A DNA stretch of 64,000 bases from Candidatus Propionivibrio aalborgensis (GCF_900089945.1 NZ_FLQY01000246.1:23572-87571); one strand, 5' to 3'; shown: positions 1 through 9,799, counted from the first letter of the stretch. The notes: generated by a model from the sequence alone, not told the origin. Made by a program: numbers and translations.

Positions 1-292
1 CCGCTTGAGCCAATCGCCGTGTCCAGTTTACGTTCGTTTCCTGGTAGACGCTGCCAAGCTCGGCATCGACTTTCCCCATGGCATGCACAGCGGCCGCAAG
101 ATGGATCACGCAGTCGATGCCGGCCAAGGCGCTTGCCAAGGCACCAATCGATGCCGACTCATCGAGTTCAAGGGTATCCGGCAAGCCGTCATGCGCTCTA
201 ACCGTGCGCCTTACCCGAAACCCTTCCTCGACGAGGTAGGCGCACAGCCGGTCGCCGACAAATCCATTGGCTCCGGTTACCAGGATGTGCAT
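1..292 (-). CDS. NAD-dependent epimerase/dehydratase, WbpV-like, 3' end cut by the window
   Basis: About 97 N-terminal residues of a short-chain NAD(P)-binding sugar epimerase/dehydratase are present; the rest lies beyond base 1. ATG at 292 opens MHILVTGANGFVG, with the TGANGFVG dinucleotide-binding loop at residues 6-13 and the conserved HLAAAVHAMG strand near residue 75. This pattern is usual in WbpV-type 4-keto-sugar reductases that make UDP-N-acetylquinovosamine together with a WbpM-type dehydratase, and such a dehydratase is present at 57.8 kb. The reductase role is inference; GalE-like epimerase is the alternative. The start overlaps the end of the upstream O-antigen polymerase gene by 16 bases, so it belongs to the same operon. 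In related loci an initiating sugar-phosphate transferase follows, but that would be outside this window. Confidence 0.85.
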   Translation of the reverse strand, partial: MHILVTGANGFVGDRLCAYLVEEGFRVRRTVRAHDGLPDTLELDESASIGALASALAGIDCVIHLAAAVHAMGKVDAELGSVYQETNVNWTRRLAQA

Positions 293-1647
293 GGTCGGCT
301 TCCTCTCACAGCACCCGCATCTTGATCAAGCGCATTTGCGGCGATGCCAAAGAAATAATACATCCCTGCACTGAGGAAATAGTTTCCGCTCAGCTGCGCA
401 AACAGAAATTGCATGAGGAAGAAAGAAGCGAACCAAGCCCAAAGAGATTCTGCGGCGAGTTCAGAAATACGCTCGCGAGACCGCAGCAAAACGCGAAACG
501 TCTTCCACACCAAGATGCAGTAGACCAAACCAACCGAGGCGCCGAGTTCAGCAAAGACCTGAAGCACGGTCGAATGAGGAAACGACCCAGGGCCCGTACA
601 CGCATAGGCACCATACTGATTGGCCCCGGCCCCGAAGATCGGTTTGGAGAGAAATAGGGCCAAAGCCTGCCTGTAGTGCACCCAGCGGTCGGATACTGAA
701 TCAACAATGGTCTCGCACGCTTCGTTACCTAAAATGGACATCATCTGTTTCGTTCCGGTCGACGAAACCAAGGCTTTGCCGGTCGTGTTCTCGTCAAGCA
801 CAGGCGGGTTGAGTATCGCCGAGTAGAACTCAGTGCTCTCTTTTCTCAGTAGTGTATGGGCAGTAGCTATCGCCAACGCGAGAGCAATAACCAGCAGAAT
901 CTGTCTCTTTTGCTTGCTCGCTGATTTTGGGGACAGCATAAACAAGCTCGCCACGGCTGGAATCGCCGCGACCACCGACCCTCGTGGGGCTATCCAGCCC
1001 ATAGTTACGATGATCACAGCCAGCGTCACATAAGAAATCAATCGACCGCTGGGGGAAGACATCCCTAAAGGAGATCGCGTGTCATCGGGTGAAAGTAATG
1101 CCGAGGTCAAACTGAGAAACGTCGCTGAGAGCAGGACTCCCGACAGCATAACGCCATGGCCTAGCCCAAAAAGCGTAGGATTCGGCGAATTCGAATACGG
1201 CAAACCGTACTGCAATACCCGCAGATACTCGGTGAATATTAGAGGTAAGAGAAGAATTCCCATCCCGATCAAAATGTTCCGTAGCAGGTACCCATCCTTG
1301 CCAAGCATCACCCGCCCGAGGGCATACGGCACCAAAATAAAGACCGGCATCATCTTGAAGTACTCTGCAGTACCGTCCCACCAGTTTATTGCAGACGAAA
1401 GCAAAATGGCCAGCAGGAAAATGGAGAAAAGTAAATCGATTCGATTGAAAGAACTGCGATGCCGACCGAACCTTTGGAACACCACAGTCGCCGACCAAAC
1501 CGACACGCTCAGGTAAAGTGCGACCGTATAGGCTCGCTGCCAAGGCACCTTTGAAAAATAGGTGCCAGCAAATAGAAAGATGATTCCGTAAAGGAGCACC
1601 GCTGATGGCACCGCCGGTGATCTCATGATATTTCTAGCGTTCAGCAT
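277..1647 (-). CDS. O-antigen ligase/polymerase family membrane protein (Wzy/WaaL-like)
   Basis: About 456 residues with roughly ten to eleven hydrophobic segments. Hallmarks of the Wzy_C/O-antigen ligase family are visible: an IAPRGS motif near residue 220 (the usual T/S-x-SRG loop), a long periplasmic loop, then GAGANQYG near 340 and HSTVLQVFAELG near 358, where a histidine-containing loop precedes a transmembrane helix. Proteins of this family join or polymerise lipid-linked glycan units at the periplasmic face of the inner membrane. Sequence alone does not separate polymerase from ligase. ATG at 1647 was preferred to the in-frame TTG at 1656; ATG at 1626 is also possible, and none has a clear ribosome site. 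The 209 bases upstream are non-coding. The gene looks more AT-rich than most neighbours, as is common for wzy genes. Confidence 0.82.
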   Translation of the reverse strand: MLNARNIMRSPAVPSAVLLYGIIFLFAGTYFSKVPWQRAYTVALYLSVSVWSATVVFQRFGRHRSSFNRIDLLFSIFLLAILLSSAINWWDGTAEYFKMMPVFILVPYALGRVMLGKDGYLLRNILIGMGILLLPLIFTEYLRVLQYGLPYSNSPNPTLFGLGHGVMLSGVLLSATFLSLTSALLSPDDTRSPLGMSSPSGRLISYVTLAVIIVTMGWIAPRGSVVAAIPAVASLFMLSPKSASKQKRQILLVIALALAIATAHTLLRKESTEFYSAILNPPVLDENTTGKALVSSTGTKQMMSILGNEACETIVDSVSDRWVHYRQALALFLSKPIFGAGANQYGAYACTGPGSFPHSTVLQVFAELGASVGLVYCILVWKTFRVLLRSRERISELAAESLWAWFASFFLMQFLFAQLSGNYFLSAGMYYFFGIAANALDQDAGAVRGSRPCTSW

Positions 1648-1856
1648 ATTGAACAATATTGATTGGGCATTACAACAGGCCGAAGATGGCTGATATTCGG
1701 GATGCAGCGAACCTTGCTTCAGAACTCACAACAGATATCATCTTGTCAGGCCAATCGACGTCTCAGGAAACAAGAGGCCGCTCGCCCGGGATGTGCGCTG
1801 ACAATCGCGCTTCGTACTACGCACAACACCATCCGCGAATTGCTCCCAGTTGAATC
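1648..1856. other. Intergenic gap inside the glycan operon
   Basis: 209 bases between the asparagine synthase stop and the O-antigen polymerase start. I see no convincing coding frame, terminator hairpin with a T-run, or strong sigma70 promoter. It is one of the few large gaps in an otherwise tightly packed gene run, so an internal promoter or a lost gene is possible but not shown. Confidence 0.5.
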
Positions 1857-3809
1857 TCAACGAAATACATCCTCATGCCACGCCTGGAACATAAGCACGT
1901 TCCACAACCAGTGCTGCCAGTTCCGCCTTCCCGAAAGGTGCTCCTGCCACTTGCGGCGTACCAGTTCCGGCTGCAGGAAGCCTTCCTTACGCAAGCGGCT
2001 TTCGGCAAGCAGGCTCTCAGCCCATTCGCGAAGGGGGCCGCGCAGCCATGCATCCAGTGGGATGCCGAAGCCCTGCTTCGGACGATCCATCAGGCTCCTC
2101 GGAACATATCGATAAAGAACCTGGCGAAGCAGCCACTTGCCCTGCCCGTCGCGGATCTTCATAGCCAGCGGCAGCCGCCAGGCGAACTCGATCAGTTCAT
2201 GATCCAGCATGGGCACGCGGGTCTCCAAACTTACCGCCATGGCAGCACGGTCCACCTTGGTCAGGATATCGTCCGTAAGATAGCCGACGATGTCGTGGAA
2301 CATCATTTGCTCGCTGAAATCTGTTCTGGTGCAACGAGCAGCTTCGGCATCCGCCCAGATCGCCGTCTCGCCCCCGCCAATTATGAGGGAGCCTGAGTCG
2401 CGGTGCTGTGAAACCAGTCGCCGATACAGTTCGGCTGGGGAATCGACGTCTATCACGCCGGCCAATTTGTGAATTTTGTCGCCCAGAGCGGGCAGGCGCA
2501 TGTGCCGCCCCAGCACCGCGCGTAGCGGGGCCGCCAACCCATCCCACGCTTCAGGGGGCAGCGCTGTCAAGGCACGTCCAATCATCCGCCGCAAACCCAC
2601 CGGCAGTGGGCCGATGTGCCGCCATATCGATCGTCCCCAAGAGTAGCGATTGTAGCCACCGAACAGCTCGTCGCCGCCATCCCCGGAAAGCGAGACCGCG
2701 ACATGGCGCCGCGCCAGCTGCGCCACGAGGTAGGTAGGAATGCCGGAAGAGTCCCCAAACGGCTCATCGAAGATGTGGGGTAGGCGGGGGATGACGGCAA
2801 GCGCATCGGCCGGCGTCACATAGAGCTCGGTATGCTCCGTGCCAAGATGTGCCGCCACGGCCTTGGCATGCTTAGCCTCGTCATAGTCTCCTTCGGCGAA
2901 GCCGATCGAGAATGTCTTGACCGGCTTCGCCGACAGCGCCTGCATCAGGGCCACCACGGTCGAGGAGTCGATCCCGCCCGAGAGGAATGCACCAAGCGGC
3001 ACATCCGAGATCATTTGGCGACCAACCGATTGCCTCAACAGGGACTCCAATTGATCAACTCCCTCAGCATCCGTTAGGTCGGCCAGTTCACTCACATTGG
3101 CAACGCTCCGTGCCGACCAGTAGGCCGCTGGTTCGGGCCAAGTACCTGGCGCAGTCTCAGCTGAAATCGTCACAAACGTTCCGGGAATCAGCTTTCGAAT
3201 CCCGCGATAAATCGAGTGAGGCAGAGGGACGTAGCCGTAGCGCATGTAGTTCGCCGCCGCATCGCGGTCGATTTCACCTTGCCAGCCCGGAAACGCGCAC
3301 AGTGTCTTGAGTTCCGATCCGAAGGCAAAGGTGCCAGCCAACCATCCATAGTAGAGAGGCTTCTCGCCGAGACGATCGCGGGCGAGGACGAGGCGGTGCT
3401 CGAGGCGGTCCCACAGCGCCAGTGAGAACATGCCCGTGATACTACGGAGTGTCGTATCAATACCCCAGACTTCAAATGCTGCGAGCAGCGTCTCGGTGTC
3501 GGAGTGCCCCCTCCATGACTGCCGATCGGCGAGCCGCGCCCGCAGTTCCATGTGGTTGTAGATTTCGCCGTTGAAGACGAGTACGTAACGGCCGCCAGAC
3601 GAGTGCATCGGCTGATGACCAGCCGAAGACAAATCGAGGATCGAAAGGCGACGATGCGCCAGCGCTATACCGCTAAGAGCATCTTCCCAAATGCCACTAT
3701 CATCCGGCCCTCGGTGAACAATGGCATCGGCCATGGCGCGAGCATGGCGCGCCAGGGATTCGACACAGCCCGGTCGATCACTGGGAAAAAGGCCGGCTAT
3801 TCCGCACAT
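1857..3809 (-). CDS. asnB: Asparagine synthase (glutamine-hydrolysing), glycan-locus type
   Basis: 650 residues with the full two-domain layout. The N-terminal Ntn glutaminase domain starts MCGIAG with Cys2 as nucleophile, followed by RLSILDL near 54-60, NGEIYNH at 80-86 and GHSDTETL near 101-108. The synthetase domain has the PP-loop SGGIDSS at 277-283 and SGDGGDELFGG further on. ATG at 3809 is chosen because it places Cys2 directly after the start Met; a longer frame to 3833 would bury the nucleophile. In polysaccharide loci such proteins are thought to amidate a carboxylate (uronic acid or peptide) with glutamine nitrogen rather than feed asparagine pools. That role here is inference. It is the first of three members of this family in the window, and one of two with an intact nucleophile. 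Confidence 0.9.
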   Translation of the reverse strand: MCGIAGLFPSDRPGCVESLARHARAMADAIVHRGPDDSGIWEDALSGIALAHRRLSILDLSSAGHQPMHSSGGRYVLVFNGEIYNHMELRARLADRQSWRGHSDTETLLAAFEVWGIDTTLRSITGMFSLALWDRLEHRLVLARDRLGEKPLYYGWLAGTFAFGSELKTLCAFPGWQGEIDRDAAANYMRYGYVPLPHSIYRGIRKLIPGTFVTISAETAPGTWPEPAAYWSARSVANVSELADLTDAEGVDQLESLLRQSVGRQMISDVPLGAFLSGGIDSSTVVALMQALSAKPVKTFSIGFAEGDYDEAKHAKAVAAHLGTEHTELYVTPADALAVIPRLPHIFDEPFGDSSGIPTYLVAQLARRHVAVSLSGDGGDELFGGYNRYSWGRSIWRHIGPLPVGLRRMIGRALTALPPEAWDGLAAPLRAVLGRHMRLPALGDKIHKLAGVIDVDSPAELYRRLVSQHRDSGSLIIGGGETAIWADAEAARCTRTDFSEQMMFHDIVGYLTDDILTKVDRAAMAVSLETRVPMLDHELIEFAWRLPLAMKIRDGQGKWLLRQVLYRYVPRSLMDRPKQGFGIPLDAWLRGPLREWAESLLAESRLRKEGFLQPELVRRKWQEHLSGRRNWQHWLWNVLMFQAWHEDVFR

Positions 3810-3851
3810 GCCGACAAACCCCCTCGCTGACATCTGTGATTTGCATGATTA

Positions 3852-4982
3852 CTACGCCTGACCATTCCGAACCCAAATCTCCTTGTACAGAGCCTCGTAT
3901 GCCTGGACACAAGAGGCGATCGAGAAAGATGAAATGACGCGCGCTCGTGCGGCATCACCCATGGTGGATCTACTTCCTGCATCCAGGATCAAGATAGCCA
4001 ACACCTCAGCCAGCCGGGATGGTTCCGATGCAGATACAACATAACCGCATTTCCCGTCAGTCACCGCGTCAGCGTTACCACCAACATCCGTCACTACCAT
4101 CGGTAGTCCTGCAGCCATGCTCTCCAAAACAGCATTGGAAAATCCCTCTTCATGCGATGGAAGCACCCCTATATCACTAGCAGCGAGCAGGTCCTGAACG
4201 TCCTGTCGCTCCCCGAGGAACTGAACTTTGTCGGAAATACCTAGTTGCACTGCCTGCCTCCGCAAAGAGGGCAACTCCCCCGCATCGCGCCCTGCAAGCA
4301 GCATTACACAACTCTCGGTGAAGACAGGCCCCAGCATGGCCAGCGCCTCAAACAAATCTGCATGACCCTTGTAACGAAAGAGGTTAGCAACGCAGATCAA
4401 TACAACGACATCATCTGATAGCCCAAGTCGGGTTCGCACTTCCTGGCGTTTGACCTGTCGCTGATACCCTGACGAAAATCGATCGGCGTCTACGCCGTTA
4501 TAGATCAATCGAATACGATCAGGAGGCGCCCCTTCGGCAAGGAGATCGTCAACGACGGGGCTCGAGTTACCCACCAACGCCGCCATGTGCGAGTGCAAAC
4601 GACGTTCGAACCATGCGGCGACAGGGTGTTGTCGCTGGTAACCATTTCGACTGCGGCGACTCATCAATACCAACGAACCTGTTGCAAGTCCGACCGGCGC
4701 AGCAAGAAGATACGGCTCCGGCAAGAAGCAATGAATCAACGCACGACATCCGACGAGACTTGTTGCGAGTCCAACTAGCGCGCCGAGACGCGATTCTGAA
4801 GCGGGCCAGACATTCAGCCCACTTTGCGAGAATGCCTCACGAAGCGTTCCTCCGGGATACAGTGCCAACACGCTAACCGCAAACTCCTCACGATTCAGGC
4901 GAGGGAGCGTTTGCAGCAAATGCTGTTCCGTACCGCCACAATCGAAACTACGAGTTACTGCGACTATCGGAATGGGGCGCAT
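3852..4982 (-). CDS. Glycosyltransferase, GT4-like (GT-B fold)
   Basis: 376 residues. The N-terminal GGTEQHL loop (residues 16-22) and the C-terminal EX7E motif EGFSNAVLE (about 279-287) followed by AAGLPMVVTDVGG are typical of family GT4 retaining transferases, which act at the cytoplasmic side of the membrane on lipid-linked acceptors. Donor and acceptor cannot be read from the sequence. ATG at 4982 was chosen over an in-frame TTG at 5021; it overlaps the upstream glycosyltransferase gene by 35 bases, which indicates coupled translation. The downstream asparagine synthase begins 42 bases after its stop. Confidence 0.88.
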   Translation of the reverse strand: MRPIPIVAVTRSFDCGGTEQHLLQTLPRLNREEFAVSVLALYPGGTLREAFSQSGLNVWPASESRLGALVGLATSLVGCRALIHCFLPEPYLLAAPVGLATGSLVLMSRRSRNGYQRQHPVAAWFERRLHSHMAALVGNSSPVVDDLLAEGAPPDRIRLIYNGVDADRFSSGYQRQVKRQEVRTRLGLSDDVVVLICVANLFRYKGHADLFEALAMLGPVFTESCVMLLAGRDAGELPSLRRQAVQLGISDKVQFLGERQDVQDLLAASDIGVLPSHEEGFSNAVLESMAAGLPMVVTDVGGNADAVTDGKCGYVVSASEPSRLAEVLAILILDAGSRSTMGDAARARVISSFSIASCVQAYEALYKEIWVRNGQA

Positions 4983-6144
4983 AGATTCGACGGTAGTTCT
5001 CTGTGAAATTGCTGCGGCCAAGCGAGGCGGCGAAACGACCGGCTACCGACAGGCGGTCAAGTGACGGCAGTCGGAGACAGCCACCCTCGACGGTCACAAG
5101 GTTGCCCACGGCCGTAGCGATGCGCATAGCATACGGCACGGCTTCACTGGTCACAACTGCAAGGCCCGCCAAGCCATATTCGGCAAACTTTGTTGGCGCG
5201 GCTACCCGATTGGTGCGCAGAGGCTGGCGTAGCAGAAAGCCGACATCTGCAGCATTCAGGTAGGCGTTAACCTCGCCGAGAGCACAAGCGTGGACTTGAA
5301 AGCTGCCCTGCGGAAGACGGGCGAGTTCGCGCTGAGCAGCCACCAGTGCCGGCGTAAGCACCAGCAGGCGACTGCGAGAATCCTTGTCATAGGCTTCCGC
5401 GAAGAACGCAACCGTGTCGCCAAAGCCTTGGTACTCGGTAAGGCTGCCACTATAGACATATACGGTTTCTCCAGCTGCATAACCGAGGTGCCCGCGGGTT
5501 GCCGCACGCAGCTTGGGGTCAAAAAAGAACAGCTCCTCATGGGCCGCGCAAGGCACGATTTCAACAGGTTTGTCTCCGACCAGTTCGCGGTACCGGTCAT
5601 GCAACTCCTCGGTGACGAACAGTGCACCGCTACAGCATCGAGCCGCCACTCGCGTATAGCCACGGAGCTCACGCACGCGCAATTGCACCAGCAGGCCGAA
5701 CCATCCGCGGCGACCGGCAATGCGCTCCTCAACCTCGGCCGTCGAGTCGCCGCGACAGTCCCAAATCAACTCGATACCAAACAGGCGTGCCACCGGCCCC
5801 GCCACAGCAGCAGAATAATCGGTGCGCGCATGGATGTGGGTGAAGTCCCGGCGGCGCGGAAACAATCGCCACGCAAACAACAGCACATTGATGGCATAGG
5901 CCAGCGGCGAAAGTGGCCGCACCGCACGGTACAACAAGACGGGTGCCTGTGCCAGCCGTTCCGCAGCCCCGAGGCGAGAGCGGGAACTTTGCATGAGGGC
6001 GGCAAGACAGGCGAAAGCCCATACCTCGAATTCCGCCACGCGCCTTGCCTGGAGCATGCGCACGGTGGCCAATACCTGCGATTCCACCACCGTGGCCGCC
6101 AACCCCTCGAAAAGGAGAAAGAGGACCTTAGGCTTTGCGGCCAT
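4948..6144 (-). CDS. Glycosyltransferase, GT-B type
   Basis: 398 residues. It opens with MAAKPKVLFLLFEG and holds THIHARTDYSA around residue 90, WDCRGD around 115, and YVYSGSLTEYQG around 235, where the second Rossmann half begins as in GT4 transferases. No substrate can be assigned. ATG at 6144 gives a 17-base overlap with the heparinase-like gene upstream; an ATG at 6168 (MRHHHVLA) is a possible longer start. It sits between a heparinase II/III-family protein and a second glycosyltransferase, a combination that recurs in exopolysaccharide and O-antigen clusters. The C-terminal part ends close to the next gene start, so the three genes probably form one translational unit. Confidence 0.82.
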   Translation of the reverse strand: MAAKPKVLFLLFEGLAATVVESQVLATVRMLQARRVAEFEVWAFACLAALMQSSRSRLGAAERLAQAPVLLYRAVRPLSPLAYAINVLLFAWRLFPRRRDFTHIHARTDYSAAVAGPVARLFGIELIWDCRGDSTAEVEERIAGRRGWFGLLVQLRVRELRGYTRVAARCCSGALFVTEELHDRYRELVGDKPVEIVPCAAHEELFFFDPKLRAATRGHLGYAAGETVYVYSGSLTEYQGFGDTVAFFAEAYDKDSRSRLLVLTPALVAAQRELARLPQGSFQVHACALGEVNAYLNAADVGFLLRQPLRTNRVAAPTKFAEYGLAGLAVVTSEAVPYAMRIATAVGNLVTVEGGCLRLPSLDRLSVAGRFAASLGRSNFTENYRRIYAPHSDSRSNS

Positions 6145-8251
6145 AGCCAATACATGGTGGTGGCGCATCACCGAGGGGCGCGAGTTGGCCTTCGGAAACG
6201 GCGTCCCATATCTCCAAGACATCATCCCGAAAGCGCACCAAGCGATGTAGCGCGCCCTCGTCGGCCACGATCCGCCCGGCAACTGCGTCAGGCTGCCAGC
6301 AGGTGCATTCGGCAGCGGCTTTCGGTGTCAGGGAGAAGAGCGCCGCACCTGGGGTAGCCACCGCCCAGTCGCGCGCCCGTGGCACATCATGTGCTGACGC
6401 AGATCGGTACAGATTGCGCGCCTGCGGATCGGGCGAGTAAACATAGGTGCCCGGATCTTGTATCAACGGCCTCCCCCTCAATACGATGTCAATGCCGAGG
6501 TTATCGTCGTGAAGGTGTCCGTCCGGCGTGCCGGGTGCCGACGGACCGGAGCAGCGAAAGGCCACAAAGTCATCGTCGCGGCGAAAAATGTAGAGTCCGA
6601 AGACGGGGTAGGCGACACGGCGCCAGGGATTCGCCGATCGCGCCAAGGGAAATCGCCTGACCCGCCGACATGCATCAGGTCGTTGATTGATTTCCGCCTC
6701 GATCGCTGTTGTATCGCCGCGGTCGCCCGGCATCGATACCGGCTCAGGAACCTGCCCCATCCACTCCCCGGCCAGCGCACGCACCACCAAGCTGTCTAAC
6801 CAGTGGGTGGCAACGGGCGGTGAAAACAGCGCGTCGATAGATTCGATCAGCGCGCGATGATCCAGATCGTCGCGTCCGGGCGGGTGGCCACCGATTGCCA
6901 CCGGATGCAGCCAGAAGAGCCGGCCGGAGTCAGTGTCACCGATCTGGCTGATGCGTCCGTCTGAACGGCTTACGGCTTCGCTGAAACGGGCCGCCCGCCA
7001 GAGTCGTTGAGCGACCATGGGGGAAACAGGCACTGACTGTCCAGTCGCGTCGGAAAAACCCGGTACGGGTGGCGGTGGAAAGCGCGGGCGCACCCGGATC
7101 GCACCCGGCTGATAAGATGTCAATGCGGGTCGTCTCGACTCCGCTAACCCGACGGCCAAAGCCACGCCAAAAAGAACCAGCTCGGCTGCAAGGCGATGGT
7201 AGCTCGTCGAACCCTCGTAAGAGCTGCCCTCGGCGTGGAACTGGGTCAGTGCTTCGCCCGTCAACTCCCGCACCGCGAAGGCAAGCCAAGCGTCGCTGCG
7301 CGGCGAGGAATCAAGCCGTGCGGCCGCATAAAGCAGGCCAACCAGGTTGGCCAGATAATGGTTAGTGCGATTGACTTCGGACCACTCCAGGTGACCTGCA
7401 ACGAAAACGGCATGATCGGTGACGCTGCGCGAGACAAGCGCATACTCCGATTGGCCCAATCCGAACCCACCGGATGCCAGGATATCAAGGGTAAGCAGCC
7501 AGTTCGCCGCACGAATTGCCACATCCATCGCGCAGGCCCAGTTGACCCCGAAGCGCGGCGGATTGGTAGCAATGAAATCGAGTAACTCGGCACGGATTTC
7601 GTCGACATAGAGGCCGGCATCCGCAAACCGAGTATCGCCCGATGCTGCCCGCAGCGCGCAAAGCGCGAGCTGGGGCAGGTGCTGCATTCGGGCAAGTTCC
7701 CGCGGCACTTTGATGTCGACGCCCGCGACGGAAGCGATACGGATATCAAGATGGTAGGTCGACTCAGACCAACGAAAGCCCGACTTGAAATCGAGCTGCC
7801 AATCAATCGGGATGTAGTTGGCGCGGCCAATCAACCGCCACGCACGCTGCGCAGTTGCCAAATTGGCGCGGTTGATTCGACCCCTTAGCCAGTACCCGGC
7901 CAGGTCTGCATTCACCGACGGGGCGATCGGATAACGATATCCGTCGAAGCCTCCGCATACCGTTCCGTGGGCGACCCGCACCCAGCCCGAGCCAAGCAAA
8001 TTGAACCGGTGTTCCATGTAGGCCGGTGCAACCGCCGCGAGATAGGCGCAAAGAGCCTCAGGCATGTCCTCGCTGCGCAGCCGCAGCGCCACCGGATGCA
8101 CGTTCTCCCGCCCGTCGCCGTGGCTCTTCAGAAACGTGTCGCACAGGCGCTGCAGCTCACCTCCCGCAGTCCTCCGCAAACGGCCGACCGCCTTCACCAG
8201 CAGCAGCCGCAGCGGATAATCGCGAAACTGGCTCGGGATGGCGAAGGACAC
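6128..8251 (-). CDS. Heparinase II/III family protein (alginate-lyase-like)
   Basis: 707 residues. The N-terminal half is a helical toroid-like region with EVNRTNHYLANLVGLL and SSYEGSTSYHRLAAEL; the C-terminal half carries the beta-rich heparinase II/III signature, HLHDDNLGIDIVLRGR followed by DPGTYVYSPDP and an RSASAHD block. Family members cleave uronic-acid glycans by beta-elimination, but many copies in biosynthesis loci have no tested activity and may trim or transfer the polymer. No obvious signal peptide is seen at the start, so location is uncertain. GTG at 8251 is chosen because AAGGAAG lies about nine bases upstream. It starts 4 bases after the methyltransferase stop. A two-domain oxidoreductase typical of the same loci lies 2.7 kb upstream. 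Confidence 0.85.
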   Translation of the reverse strand: MSFAIPSQFRDYPLRLLLVKAVGRLRRTAGGELQRLCDTFLKSHGDGRENVHPVALRLRSEDMPEALCAYLAAVAPAYMEHRFNLLGSGWVRVAHGTVCGGFDGYRYPIAPSVNADLAGYWLRGRINRANLATAQRAWRLIGRANYIPIDWQLDFKSGFRWSESTYHLDIRIASVAGVDIKVPRELARMQHLPQLALCALRAASGDTRFADAGLYVDEIRAELLDFIATNPPRFGVNWACAMDVAIRAANWLLTLDILASGGFGLGQSEYALVSRSVTDHAVFVAGHLEWSEVNRTNHYLANLVGLLYAAARLDSSPRSDAWLAFAVRELTGEALTQFHAEGSSYEGSTSYHRLAAELVLFGVALAVGLAESRRPALTSYQPGAIRVRPRFPPPPVPGFSDATGQSVPVSPMVAQRLWRAARFSEAVSRSDGRISQIGDTDSGRLFWLHPVAIGGHPPGRDDLDHRALIESIDALFSPPVATHWLDSLVVRALAGEWMGQVPEPVSMPGDRGDTTAIEAEINQRPDACRRVRRFPLARSANPWRRVAYPVFGLYIFRRDDDFVAFRCSGPSAPGTPDGHLHDDNLGIDIVLRGRPLIQDPGTYVYSPDPQARNLYRSASAHDVPRARDWAVATPGAALFSLTPKAAAECTCWQPDAVAGRIVADEGALHRLVRFRDDVLEIWDAVSEGQLAPLGDAPPPCIGYGRKA

Positions 8252-8255
8252 CGAG

Positions 8256-9026
8256 CTAGGCTTCCTTGGCGCGGTGAAGCGTGAAGTGCCAAGTAGCGGC
8301 CGCCCATGCCGGCAAGTAGTCGGCCAGCTTCGTGTTGAACTCGATCAGCACGTGCGGCCGGAGAAACGTGGCGCCGCTCAGATCCGCTCCCATCACGCTT
8401 CCATTGCGCAGTTCGGCCACTTCCAGCCCCGCACTGCACACAGCACGCTCGAAGCTGCGCCGCGTGAAAAACTGGACATGGCCGCAGGCATGATTGTACG
8501 GCAGCCCCTCTTCCTGCCTTGCCAGACCTCCGCCGCGCAGACGACGCCAGACCCATCGTAATGCCTCATAGAGGTGCAGTTTCCGATCCACGTACTTCTC
8601 GATCTCGGTCAGTCCGTATCCATTGGGAATCGAGCCGAGGACCATGCCGCCGGGTGCCAGCAGCGGCAGGTGCGAACGCAGTATCGCCGAAGGGTCATCC
8701 AGATGCTCGAGCACTTCAGAGTAGATAAGGATGTCAAAGCGCTCCCCGGCCGGAACGTGGGGCAGAAACCTCGCATTCCGCTCGCCGAAATGGGCGCGGG
8801 CGTAGTCGAGTGATGGGGCATGAAAGTCGACGCCGAGGTAATCCACACCCTCACCGATCACATAGTGACCAAGTGCCGCCCCGTTGCCACAACCAAAGTC
8901 GAGAATACGCGGCGTCGAATTGACTTGCTGCCGATATCGCCTGATTCGCTCGAGAACGAAACAGATCTTCTTGGCCGTGGCGTAGACGTCCTCTGCTGGC
9001 AGTTCTGGGCGACCTAGCTCCCTCAT
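8256..9026 (-). CDS. Class I SAM-dependent methyltransferase
   Basis: 256 residues. The SAM-binding motif I, LDFGCGNG, is at about 42-49, and the acidic motif II region follows (LGVDFHAPSLDYA). YSEVLEHLDDPSAIL and PLLAPGGMVLGSIPN are the usual later motifs of Methyltransf_11/23-type enzymes. The acceptor is unknown; the location among glycosyltransferases suggests a sugar or lipid-linked glycan. The start ATG at 9026 overlaps the stop of the next upstream methyltransferase by four bases (ATGA), so the two are translationally coupled. Confidence 0.85.
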   Translation of the reverse strand: MRELGRPELPAEDVYATAKKICFVLERIRRYRQQVNSTPRILDFGCGNGAALGHYVIGEGVDYLGVDFHAPSLDYARAHFGERNARFLPHVPAGERFDILIYSEVLEHLDDPSAILRSHLPLLAPGGMVLGSIPNGYGLTEIEKYVDRKLHLYEALRWVWRRLRGGGLARQEEGLPYNHACGHVQFFTRRSFERAVCSAGLEVAELRNGSVMGADLSGATFLRPHVLIEFNTKLADYLPAWAAATWHFTLHRAKEA

Positions 9027-9721
9027 CCCGCCTCCCCTAGCCGAGCGGTGAGCAGCAGCAGAGGGCCTGCGCAGGGGCCTGTCGGCTCCAAATTGAACCC
9101 GTGAGCGGCAATCATCTGAGCCCAGTTGCTAGGGCAATGTCTGTTTCGTGACAGGCGCAGATACGCGGCGCCTTCCGCCCAACGCCCCCGCTCAAGCCAC
9201 GCGCCGACGAACGGCAGGCGTAGAAGAAGACGCTTCAAAGCCTCGCGCTGCCGGTGCGGATGACGGCTGTCGGGAACAGTAGCCAATAGCCAGCCCCCAG
9301 GCACGAGAAGCCTGTGAAGCTCTGCCAAGGTTGCATCCAGATCAACCACGTATTCCAGCACGCTGGAGCTGATAATTGCGGCGAATGATTTGTCTGCATA
9401 AGGCAGCGGGCCATCGCCACAAGTGTTCCAGTTGATCTCACTCGCCGCATCATCACGCCGCGCGGCCTTGATCATCTCCAGCGAAACGTCGCAGCCGCTC
9501 ATGACGTAACCACGGGTCGCCAACCAGCGGGCGATCACGCCGGCACCGCACCCGAAATCGAGTACGGCAGCGTCCGGCGCCACACGTTCGGCCAGCACAT
9601 CTGAAAAGCGTGCCAGACGCGCCGTCATCGATGGGTCGTTCTTGTAACGGTCCGCCCAATCACCCGCCAAGCCATCAAAAAAAACGCGCGCGTCAGTGGC
9701 CGTGGCATGCTTGTCAGTCAT
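9023..9721 (-). CDS. Class I SAM-dependent methyltransferase
   Basis: 232 residues, with LDFGCGAGVIARWLA at about 54-68 as SAM motif I, SGCDVSLEMI as the ribose-binding acidic strand, and ISSSVLEYVVDLDATL as post-motif. ATG at 9721 is used; an in-frame GTG at 9730 with AGGA seven bases upstream is a credible alternative that adds three residues. It is the upstream half of a pair of overlapping methyltransferase genes. The two are not recent duplicates, as their sequences differ outside the fold motifs. Substrate is unknown. Confidence 0.84.
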   Translation of the reverse strand: MTDKHATATDARVFFDGLAGDWADRYKNDPSMTARLARFSDVLAERVAPDAAVLDFGCGAGVIARWLATRGYVMSGCDVSLEMIKAARRDDAASEINWNTCGDGPLPYADKSFAAIISSSVLEYVVDLDATLAELHRLLVPGGWLLATVPDSRHPHRQREALKRLLLRLPFVGAWLERGRWAEGAAYLRLSRNRHCPSNWAQMIAAHGFNLEPTGPCAGPLLLLTARLGEAG

Positions 9722-9799
9722 CGTCGCCACCCGGCAATCCTGTACGCGAGCATAGATCGGTATGGGAGCGTGCCCGCTTACGAAAGGATTCGCCGGACG